Assembly: GCA_947179485.1 (NCBI GenBank)
Contig: OX359246.1
Span: forward strand, 6,014,001 to 6,078,000
Origin: Allacma fusca
Lineage: Eukaryota; Arthropoda; Collembola; Symphypleona; Sminthuridae
Direction of reading: 5' to 3'
DNA length: 64,000 nucleotides
Shown here: one piece after another, positions 8,422 to 20,400 of the stretch
How the letters are laid out: each line of letters begins with the position of its first letter
Position numbering within the stretch: position 1 is the first letter of the stretch
Notes under the pieces: generated by a model
Told to the model about the DNA's origin: nothing
Seen by the model: only the letters and a program-made list of their open reading frames with translations
Database searches by the model: none
Program-made: the position numbers and the translations under genes

Positions 8422-11400
8422 TTTTGAAACTTCATACAGTCAAGGCTATTTGGAATGCTCGGAATACTTTGGAAAGATGTTTTTAAGTAAAATTGAATAT
8501 TTTTTCACAGGACTGGATGATAAAAAATGTATGTGGACGTTTAATAATCATAATTCATTATCGTGGTTAACATTTCACTTACAATTAGTGTTGAGCATTT
8601 GAAAAATCCCTGATCAAAATCAATACACTCTACCATAGAAGCGAAAAATTTATAATAGCAAAATATTATTTTCAAACTTCTAATAATAAGTTTGTAATTA
8701 CTTCTAGTCCGTAAATAACCATGTAATGCACTTGAAACAATTTACCAGTCTTTGTAATTTCAAGAAACCAATTATGAGGAAGATTACATTTAATTCAGAT
8801 CAGCAATAGGGTCATTTAATTATTCCTAACACAAAATCCGTCTCAAAAGTAAATGATTATGCCGAGTGGTATTCACGAACGTCGATTTGTATTTAGATGT
8901 CAATACCCCACTGCTAAAAAATTCATCAACTGATAGAACAACCAGATTCAAAGTTCATATGTAAATGTCATGTATACATGGTTGGCCATTTTGGGAAGGC
9001 ATTTTCAATTCTTGACATTTTAGGCATTTATGACTATTTGGACATTGATAGCGTGAGGTATTTGCAAAATTTTAGACGTTCTGAAAATTAATATTATTAA
9101 AACATTATTACTTGATACACTAGATCGCTATTGCAATAATTATTACTTTGAGACAATTTTGCAAAAAAAGTGGGCTATTATGTGTTATATGTAAATGAAT
9201 ACACATATACATACTTCTGGCCATCGTTCTTTATACGGATAAGGTAATACTCATAACTCATAAGATATTGTCAAGTAGACTGAGAACGACAATTATCAAA
9301 ATGCCAACATTTTAGTTGCCCCAAATTGACATGGAGTTTTCAAGCGACCAACACTAAATTGTACTGCTGACATGATTGATTCTAAATTAATAACAATTGG
9401 ATGTAACTTATTATACAGACCTCGTATCGGAGCCTTTCCCTCCGGAAAGCATTATTAAGATGTCGACAAAACGAGAAGAACCAATTAGGCTTCGTATGAT
9501 GTACCCTTTTGTATGCAAAATCTCCACCTTCGTTCTCTTGCCCAACATCCAGTTTGTGCTTGGTTTTGAAAATGGCGTCGAAAAACTTGGTACTTTCGTT
9601 TGTTTTGGCGATGTGCTAACCCTGTGATATGCTGTGAAAACCTTTTGCTTTCCACTTTTGATGTCAAGATTAAAATCAGAACAACTTCAGGAATATTGGG
9701 ACATTATTCTAAACAAATCTTGCTTATTAAGCTGATAGTACCTTATAGAACAACAATATGAATTGAATTTTGTTTATTTCAAGGGTGTACTTGTTGAAAA
9801 ATCCTGCAGATCGGATCGACTAAACATCTTGTATCCACATTATCAATTATTAAGCTCATGGAGTATTTCATTGTCCCACTTTGTTCTAATGCGTATAATT
9901 TTTATTTCCAAATCTAAAACTGTTTTACTAACCCAGATTAGAAATTTTGGTTACGGTAAAATATATAAGCAATATCTGAATTTAGCCAATTTTTTGATAT
10001 AATTTTCCGGCAAACACATTTAATTTCTAGTGGGGGAGGGGGGGGGGAAATTCCATCCGACCTCCCGTCTGGTCTCGATTATCAAACAGGATAATTTTAC
10101 TGCCCCCATCCCGTTCTTATCCCCCGTTCTTATTACCCACAGGCAGGGGTCGGATTTTTGTAAATCTCCCTGGTAGATCATTTCTGAATTTCCCTGCTGA
10201 ATCTTATGTCCCTGCAGGGAGGTCCTCAATGATTTCAAAAATCACTGGTGAATAAAGGTCACCGATTTTCAAAATCCCTATTGGCAATAAAGATTGCAGT
10301 AGTTCCAATCCCTGCCGAATATGGTTAACCAATTTAAAAAACCCGTTTGCATAACGAATCTTTAAATTTAAACGAAATATTCCTTAATATTTTCCATTCT
10401 TTTGCTTCGAGGGACTAAAAAGCAAGTGAGAGATAGTTTGCACAATGGAGAAAACATATTTTTAAAAACGATTTTTTGAGGAATGAATGTTTTCTTAAAA
10501 TGTATTTATAATTTTTGGAATCTACGGCTTCCATAAAACGTCTAATAAACAATCATCATTGACGTCCATCAGATTCTTGTTGGATTGTTAAATTATTTAA
10601 CCTTCCTTAATTTTCCTCAATAATTGATTTGGTTCTTCTACAACTGACTCAAAACCGGTGGAAATTCCTTATGCAAATTTCCAAGAATATCCGAGGGATG
10701 CCCCCAAGCTAAACAAATTTATTATAATGCTTTTATCAATTATTTAAGTTTTTCTTAATTAATTAAAGTTGACCTTATTCATTATTTTATGCATGTACTA
10801 TTTGATTCGGAATGTTATTGGCAGTCAGTAATCAAGACACTGAAGCTGTTATTGATAATTCTACTCGGATAACAAATACCGCAACCCTCACCTGGCAGTT
10901 GCATTTGAGAATCACAGATGGTTTGAACAAAATTACTTGTTATGCTCCACGAATAAATTCCAGTGACTGGGTCAAATCTGAACTCAATATAAACATTACT
11001 ACTGGTAAGTACATACTTGAATTATTATTAGTTTCGTTAGCGACAGCATGTCATAAAAAATAGGCCCCTTCCTTGTTTTAATAGATCCAATAATAAATTC
11101 TACTGACTGGAACGAATCCGGAGTGAACGTAATTGTTGCAACGAGTAAGTTTACTTTTTGTAAAACAATTTCGATTAAATCATCTCAAAATATATGATGA
11201 TAATAAAATATTTTGCTGGCGATACAATCGTTCAACTTAAAAGTACGAATTCCAGATTCATCTCCTAATCCAATTATAAGTTACTGTACCTCGGAGACTG
11301 ATTCTCTCTCCGTTTTACAAGAGTGCAATTTCACCAGAATCAGCAACTCCACTTTTGATTTTGGGAAAATTGATCAGAACGTAATCCAAATGGAATCAAA

Positions 11401-14400
11401 GTCTGGACCGCAGTTCGTGTTCCTGAAATGTGAAGCTCTGTATCCCATCAGGTGGATGGCACCGAAACCATTGGTAAGAAAGTATTTTTTTTAGCTTGTG
11501 GGTGTATTTCCAAACATCACGTCGGTGCTCAGATTTCCATAAACCGACGATATTTTTTAAATTTTCCTGCTGAATCTGATGTACTTGAAAGTTCAAAAAT
11601 CACTGTTGACAAATGTTTATCCCTACGGGCCCTACCAGACGTCTATATATTTGAAAAAATCTGCTAAAAAGTGACAAAATCAAAAGCAAATACTAAAATC
11701 CCTATTTACAGAACAAGTATCCCCAAAAGACATCAATAGTTTTGAAAGGGAAACCAATTACAAAATCATTGTTCACCAAAACATTTCGCTTCCCTTTCAT
11801 AAATTTATTTTCTGTAGGAAAAATCTTCTGGTCTTCCTATAAAATTGCGACCCTCTGGCACACCAGAATTTGCTTACTCGGGTTCAATTTTCCTGAACCT
11901 ATACCCACATAAAATCGGGGTTACATATATACCAGAATAGTACCGGTACCCAAAGGCGTATGTGCAACCGAATATGTCTTAAAACCATATCCCTGGTATA
12001 TTCAAACGATTTAGCTAAATTAAAAAATTATCCGGTATATGGCACGAAATGAAAAAAAACAGTTGTGACAAGAAGGTAACTTACCTGTCTTACATTTATT
12101 TTGACGTGTTATTCCTTGCAAAGAGAAACGATACTGGAATCCACAATCATCAAAAACAGCCTGACACGATCAAACATTCCCGCCGTAGGCAATCGTATTT
12201 TGATAGTTCTAGTACGCACTTATTAGCCGTACTATGAATACAGTAAAATTTTGGTAGTTTTTTCACATGCCAAGTAGAGGGCGATGGCCCTTTTTCTTGG
12301 AAATCCTTATTAACTTGGAAGTACATACCTGAATGTTTGATGTACTTTCGGTTCACGTGCAAGTATTCAAATTTGTGCATACCGATACGTAATGGGTTAT
12401 TTATACCCGAAAATTGGATTTTATACAAGAACACATACCTAAACCTGGATCTAAATTTACCTGTATCAAGCGATTTAGCCCTAAGTTAGTACTCAAATCG
12501 GATGTGTGCAAAAATATTGTACTTAACACGCACACGTACCTGTAATAATTATTATTCAAATGCCCGCGTAAACCCTGTACCCAGGAAGCGAACTAATTAA
12601 AACCAACTTAACCTTGCAGTTGAACCAACTACTTCAGGTGAATTAAAACTAAAACCTTCTTTGTAATATGTGCATATACAGGGATCAATTCAATACCTAG
12701 CCACAAACGAAACCAAGCGATTTCATCACGATCCTCTGAGCAAACCAATTTTTAATATCTACAGTCAAGTAGTCCTGATAAATTTGGGGGAAGACTTCAG
12801 CAGAAAAATGCGTTGTGAAAGCTACTCAACTTTAATGAATGCTGCCGAAGTCTTCATCAATGTCAATAGTTATGGAGATGCTTATAAAGACGTCTGGGAT
12901 TTTTCTTTAGATACCACCACGTTTTTTGTTGTGGATGAAATGCAAAGAAATTCCAATGTTTTCATTATTCCTGCATTGGCAAAGGAATTTCGAGGGAATT
13001 ACACCATCCCAGTGACCAAAAGTGACCATTCTGGGAAGGTATGATGTAGTATATATGTAGTTTTGAAGAACTGGAATATCTCTAATAGTTCAATTGTTTT
13101 TGAATGCAGCAACTGAAGGAATTGGATGATAAATGTGCAGAGTGCATTTGTAGAGCAAGTTCTCGTTGCAAAATATTTCCCTGCAACTCTGACAAAGTTT
13201 GCGGATACATATCTCCTGCCTACCGCGGTGACACACAAGACCAAGGTAAATATAAATATACACTAAATGTCTATATACTTATAGATATTATTAGGTAAGC
13301 CAGTAGTCTTAATGTTGAGTGATGATTTTCCCTTTTGCATTTAAGAATTTTCAAGCTGTATGAGACAGGAGGTTTGCGCCCGAGGTTTAATTAAAAATTA
13401 CTATTATGAATCGAGACGTGGAGGAGATTTATATGACTGTAACAAAGATGGGATATTGAGCTGTGAAGATTACTTTTGGCTACACTTGAAGTACAATGAC
13501 AAGCAATGCCCTACTTTGAATTTCTCAGGAACAGAAAATAAAATTATTTTAACCGAGTGTTTGGTCAAGGTGTGTCCTTTTATTAAAAGATGAACATGCC
13601 AATTCGACTATTACAGCTTAAACCTCTCAATTCCTCCAGCTTCTTAAAACTTTTCAACGCTTGCTTGTTAGTTGCCTATGTCTTAGTCTTAGGTTTAAGA
13701 ACAGTAGACTTTATAGTAAAACTGTCAATTGCTTTGAATTTTTTGAGACAGAATAAACTAACTTTCACCCGGCTAAGGAATCAACCGGGTGATTATGATC
13801 CGCGAATAGGCCTAAAGGTGGATGAATTGCCGGATCCTAATTTTAAATATGAATTTAATATTCCTTGGGATCTCGAATACACTGGGTCTTTGATACTAAA
13901 ACCACTTAAACAAGGTAAGGTATTCCAGTAAATATGATCCAAGGATTTCACGTTTTCATTAAATGTATTTGGCTGATATGCAAAATGTCAGGAAGTTTTA
14001 CTGCATATTTTGTTTATTTGTAAACAAAATAATTGTTTCACAATTTAGAAAATTCGGCATTGCAAAGAGAAATTATAAGATTATTTAAATGTATTTTTAT
14101 TTGAGAGGAAATATATTCAGCAAAAATGACGACCCTAGGAAGGGCAACAAATCTGAAAAATGTTTATCTCCCATGTATTTTCTTCGACTTTGTCTATGAA
14201 TACAGTACATCAATACAATATTGAGTACATTTATATGGACTTTTAGCAAATTTGAATTGTTACTTAAAAATTCGCGTCAACTTTTGGTAAAGATATTTTT
14301 TTCGGAATTTAATATTTAACATTTTAGATTTTACAGAGGAACCCCTTCAAAAACGGAGCTAAATAATTTCAGGGTCAATTTAGACCAAAAAATGCAATAT

Positions 14401-17400
14401 TCAAAATCGCTACCACCAGGTTCGGTAGAAATTGAACCTTTCACAAGATGGTTCAAATTGATAACCCCTATCTATCTCATTAGTACCCATAGGTCAGTTT
14501 GTATATGACAGAGGGGGCACTATTGCCGTAATTTAAAACACAAATTTATAAAAACAAGTGCATAACCATGATAAACTATTTAAATAATACTATTTTGACA
14601 TACCGATTTCAAAAGTTTTCAGCAGAAAACAAATTTTTTAAACTTCTTAAACTCACATTTTTGGATTATCTTTCACTCAATAGGATCTCCATGAAACATG
14701 CTACATTGCCAGTGTTTTCAATTTTTTTTAGAATGGATAAATTGGATTTTGAAAAATATCATGTCCCAAAATGTTTCAGTCTCTAAATCTCTTGTTTATT
14801 TTTAGACCTGATACTTAACTATTCCATTTCATGCATCAGATGCTCGTGCCTATAAATTTCAACGTAGAGACCTATAAAATAACTTCCAGAAAATTCCGAT
14901 GTCTAGTCTACATGACGCATCTCATAAACTTCAAACAAAATTTTTGCTTTTTGTGTAGCAAATTATACAATCAAAATTAGTAAAATTTTCCGATCTTGCT
15001 GCATGTTTCTAAACGATGCGACTGCAAAATTAGCTTAGGTCAATTAATCAGATTTTTAAAAATGTAGGAAGCTTTTACAACAAGGTGTCATAGGTTATTC
15101 CCTATTATGGACTTAAACATAATTAAGGAAAATGTTTTGAAACACCTTTTGTGTGGGATTTAACTACACGCCCAAATAATTCTTTCCACGTCAAATCAGG
15201 TTAAAATTCCGACAAATATTTGACGGACCGATGTGTGGAGTTGCAGTACGATATCCATTTATTTTGAGAAATATGGAATCCTAGTATCACTGGAAAATAC
15301 AGTTTGGTGGTGTGGAGTAAATAATAATTCGGAATAATTTTAAATTATATTCTACTGCTTTATCCACAGCTAGCAGAATTTCCGCGAATTTATACTTTGA
15401 TAAGATAACGGACCTGATTTACTGTGAGATTACAACTCCGGGGACTTATCCTCAACCAAACCTTTTAGTAGGAAGGTGCGCATCATTTGCTGAATGTCAA
15501 CTGAAATTCGATCATTTATGGCCTGCTGTAAGCTCAAATGATGTTCAAATAGTTCATAATTATAATTATTATTGAATATTATATATAAATATTGTAAATT
15601 TTTAGCAATTTGGAATAGCTTGAAAGTATTTTACAATAGTGAGCTAATAACTAACCAGTCCTGCACGAACACTGCACGTATCGAAGCAGCATGCTACTTA
15701 ACTTGCTAACGTTTACTTTTATTTATTTGGATTGTGTAGATTCCTGGTGTTGGCTTCAATAAATTGCTTCACCAGGTCGAGGAATTCGCACCATCGGATA
15801 AAAAATTTCGTAAATCGTAAGAAATTAGAAATATATTATAATTAAAAAATAGTTACAAACCTGTTGCGATTTTTCCGATAAGACAGAAGACAACACGAAA
15901 CTCGGTCGATTATATATCGAACTATATGTTGCCTATATAGCTACCCAAAAATATTTATAAATATAACAAAGAGAATTAAGTATTATTCAGTAGTACAGCG
16001 CGCTCACCCACGCCAGTAAAGAAAAACCTTTTGTGGACAAATCATCTTTGTACGTAAGAACATACGTAGTCTGTTTAGTTGGTTATATTACAATGTATTT
16101 TAAATGAACGAGTAGATGATGCACAAATTGCACATGCTTAAATTATGAGTGTTAACGTTTTTAAAATTTCAGCAAACACAAGCGTTTTGCTGACTAATAA
16201 TCAATGCTCACTGGTATATTCATAAGTATATTATTGTATTTATATAATAATAATGTCGCGTCGCCCGTTAGAGAATTAGAACGTACTGCTGATCCCAGAT
16301 GTTTGCTCTCCAGAATTGTTGCTGTTATTCAGTACTAGTACGTCATAATTATAATGGAGGTTTTTTGTCAGTTTCGGGTCCACCACGTACAGTCAAGGTT
16401 ATCTACAATGTGATGGTGTTTATAAACCTGGACATCAATTTTTATTGAAAACCGACTATTTTTTCACAGGACTGGACAACACAAGACGTAAGTGTATTGT
16501 GCAAGTTGTAGCGGCAAAGGCCAGGGGTCAGATTTAGAAAATCCCTGCTTATATACGTTCAACAAATTTTAAAAATCATTGTCACAAAAAAAATCGATTC
16601 CCATTGAAATTTTCCCAGGAAGAAATCTTTTTTCCTTAGAAGAATCTAGCCTTCTTCCTACGGAAATTCGACCCCTGACTAATATGCCAAATCGACAAAG
16701 AAATTATCTATGTGCATATCTGTGTCTATTGTGGTAAATGACGAAAACGTATTTTAGTATTTTATAAACTGCACAATGTCTTATTTGTTATTAAAATTTT
16801 CTGAATTGAACTTCTTTTTTAGATCTTCTGTCGAATAATTTCCCTTCGGAAAGTATTATTAAGATGTCGAGTACACACGAGCAGCCATTGAAAGAAGGGA
16901 TGAAGTACTCTTTCGATTGCACAATCTCCACATTCGTTCTCCTTCCCAACATCGAGTTTACGCTTGGTTTTGAAAATGGAAATGTACAACTTGGTAAATT
17001 AATAATGCCTTATGTTCTACACTTTTGTCATATTATTTATTATAAAAACACTTTATTATTTACTTTCCTCACTGGTATGGGATATTGTTCGAACAAAATC
17101 CCTTTAAGAAAACTTATTGCTTGTTTTTATGACAACAGTTAACTATGTATGTATGTATGCACGAATTTTATTCTTCTGGGGCTACGTTTATTGGATATTG
17201 AATTGCGTTTAACAATGCTGGTTTGAGTATTTCTAAAGAGCGCTTGTATGTACAGGGTGACTTAAAAATAATTCTCTTAGCCATTAATGGTTTGACTCAT
17301 TGACGCTTGTTTTAATCCTGCTTTTAGCAAATTTAGTCTTGATTTTTGAAAGCCTGTATTACTCACCTAGCATATCTGTTAGCAAGGGATAAAAGCGGAA

Positions 17401-20400
17401 AGTAAACTTGGAATATCCTTAGAATTTCATAGTTGTCACTTTTTATATCGGGTGAAACATTTCGCGAATATAATTGAAATATGCATGATTTTGTATGAAT
17501 ATAAAAAATCCAAGAAACCCTTTAAACATTCTCACTTTGTTTCACGTATTTCACCTTCGTGATCTCAATGACGTAACGCCGTATACGAATGGAACTCGCC
17601 AAGGGTACTCGGAGAGATGTTTTGCACCACCCTGTACATACACGTTGTCGTAGATTTTCAATTATAATTCCATAAAAAAGTAATTATTGATAAGTATTTT
17701 TATCATTATTACAGTTTTTCATATTATTTTCACACCGAACTTTGTGAAGATCATTTGAACGCAACACTAATAATAGAAATTATATTTATAAGCTCCTTGT
17801 TCCCAGATTATCGTATTGTTTCGAATTTTAGTAACAGTTATCAGCCAAACGTCTGAAGCTTCTGTGAGCAACGCTGCAAAAATAACAAAAACCTCAACCC
17901 TCACCTGGCAGTTAAAATTGACAGCTAGAGTCGGTTTAAACAAAATCACGTGCTTTGCACCGATAATAAATTCCAGCGACTGGGCTCAATCCGAAAGCAA
18001 TATAAAAGTTGCGTCTGGTAAGCTACCAGTAAAACTATTCAAAATGAAACAATTGAACATACACCTAAAATGTTGTATCATGTATGACTAAATAACTGAG
18101 GTAACGATAAAACTCATTTAATTTCGATTTCGATTTATTCATAGACCTGTTGAACTGGTACATCAAAATTGGTGGAGTAATCGCTGGAGTTATTATTGTT
18201 AATATCGCAGTACTCATTGTTTTCGTAGCGAGAAGAAAAGTTGCAGTAAGTTTTCAAAATATTCATACAAAACAATAACATAAAGTTATTTAGACAAACA
18301 TTGCGTGCTGACCGTAGCAATGACGATAATAGAAAAAAACGATCTGTCAATGCGGCTTGTTTGTTTTATTTGTGTTTTCAAATGTTTTTGCCGTAACTAC
18401 GCACGGGTTAATCATTCTTAACGCAAACTGATCGTATAGTATTACTATTAACAATCGTCAAATTGGCAGAAGTTTTACCGCAGGTTTTAAGATTGTGATT
18501 AAAACTTGTGTTCTGGGTAATGTCAAAGGTCTGTATCACGACTCTATGAGAGCATTTTGCAAAAAACGTATTAGTACTTTCCAAAATATGGGGACGTTAA
18601 CTGCCAATTATATAGCACCAAATCTCCAAAATAATTGACACTACAAGCTTATTGATTATTTACAGTGAAATGCACTTACATCTAATTTGGATACTAAACT
18701 GCATATTTTTCATTCATTCATCTAATTATCTGGCTTCCTTTTTCAATACTAGAATTTAAACAGCGTGTGTTCTCTGCATATATTTTGTGTTAATTGACCG
18801 GATATCGCAGGTTGTAGACAAGACAATACCTCCGGAAGAAGTAGACAAATTTATTTTAGGCATTGCCGTTACGAATTCAGATCAAGGTGAACGCATGGCT
18901 GCAGAATATATGGCTTTCAAACCGGAATTGATAGTTTCCAGTCAAGAATTATTCAAAGGTCTATTTAAAATTTAAAAAACAAAGTAAAATGTCCATTAAT
19001 TATGTGAATTATTTTGTTGTGATGCAAAAAACATTGGAAATACTGCACTGTAAAATACATGTGTTTTTTTCTTTGCACGTAGATAACAAGGTCCTTGGCT
19101 CCGGTAATTTTGGAATCGTCTACAAGGGAGAGTACAAAAATCAGACGGTGGCTATAAAATCGTGTAAGCCAAAAGCAGATCGGGAATATTTCAAGGCATT
19201 CCTCAAGGAAATCAAAGTGATGGCATTCCTTGGTGATCACGAAAATATTATCAAGTTCTTCGGAGCCGTTATTGATGAACTACCTAAAGGCAATTCAAAA
19301 TATCAATAGTATATACGGCTTTTAATCAACAATAATAATTGTAACAACTGCAGTGCGATTAGTAGCTATTAATATTAATGTAACCGGCTGATGATCCAAT
19401 AGGTAAGTGCGAGGCGGTGATTGAATTTAGTCCGCTTGGAAACCTTCAAAACTATTTACGAAAGCACTCTAACCAAAACACTGTTGAATCCAGCAAAGTT
19501 AATCGACTTTTAAGGTGAAAAAGTAATTTGTAGAATAACAATTTGAAATATTAGTTTAACGCGCATTAATTCTCAATGTATTGTTTCATTGTAGTGAAGA
19601 AATGGAACTTCAGGACACCCTTCAACTTCCGGTTCTTTTGCATTTTTGCAAGCAAATAGCAAGCGGGATGCGATTTTTGGCAGAGAAGAATGTTTGTTGT
19701 TACTAAATAATATCTGATTATATATTATGTATATATCCGATTTCGAACGCAGTGTTCACTACTGGAAGACTAGTGTTCTTGTCAAGCTAACCGCAATTAC
19801 TGATTGAACTGGCAAGCTCGGTTAAATTGCTGTTATTTTACACCAGGGAAATACAATTGTCAGCGCAAGTGTAATTTCTGTTTACTTAAATTGCAATTAT
19901 AAAAGCATTAATTACTAGAAATTACCTGTTAATCACAACTGAAGTTTCAAGAAATTCAATTGCAATTACAAATGCTTGCACTACAAAAAGTTGCAATTTT
20001 AAAAATACTTATCAAGCTAACTGCAACTTGCAATCGTTTGAAATTTGAGCGCAAAATTCCGCAAAATGCCTCAATTAACACGGTCCGCTCTATTAACTAA
20101 TGCACATAACCATCACGAGTATTGTCTCAACGAGCGTAATTACTGTACTGACTACAATTTCGACTGTGAGGAGACAAATTGATCTAACAATAAGTGAATT
20201 TTCGATTAGCATCAAACTTTTCCAATTTAGATAAATTTATAGAAATACAGGCCAAATATTTGAAGGATTGTAATGAAGCAAGGATGAAATTTCATTTGTG
20301 CTTCTCTGTTTACTTATGCATTGCATCCGGATCGTTTTGTTTAATATACTTTGTTCATTTGAGGGAAACAACATTGCATGTATATAATTTTTCTACCAAA

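Larger units (their letters stand above)
8422..11004 (+). other. Gene A first Ig-like domain (three exons c, d, e)
   Basis: Exons 8422-8528, 9419-9589 and 10825-11004 encode an Ig-like fold. One cysteine sits in a B-strand-like context (PFVCKISTFVLLPNIQF) and one in an F-strand-like context (GLNKITCYAPRINSSDW), with TLTWQLHL between them. Several N-x-S/T sites are visible. The trio recurs at 16372-18017 in this gene and at 58702-62845 in gene B with the same splice phases. In exon c a TTTTTTCACAG run is conserved in all three copies; I read it as coding (YFFTGLD) because the frame continues through it. Confidence 0.65.
16372..18017 (+). other. Gene A membrane-proximal Ig-like domain (second c, d, e trio)
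   Basis: Exons 16372-16487, 16823-16993 and 17832-18017 repeat the first trio, with shared runs such as ISTFVLLPNIEF, LGFENG and GLNKITCFAP. The exon phases are identical, so this is an internal duplication. It connects directly to the transmembrane exon, whereas the same trio elsewhere continues into the f-g-h exons. Confidence 0.65.

Noticed and set aside
8506-8516. TTTTTTCACAG inside exon c as a splice acceptor
   Set aside because: The frame is open through it in all three copies, and the exon lengths and phases fit only the longer exon.
13435-13470. A stand-alone EF-hand or dockerin domain
   Set aside because: The loop spacing fits, but the surrounding cysteines and order are those of i-type lysozymes, which normally contain this segment.
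13590-13751. Hydrophobic frame before exon k as a membrane segment
   Set aside because: It lies in the intron by comparison with gene B, where no such frame precedes exon k; the acceptor at 13750-13751 is conserved.
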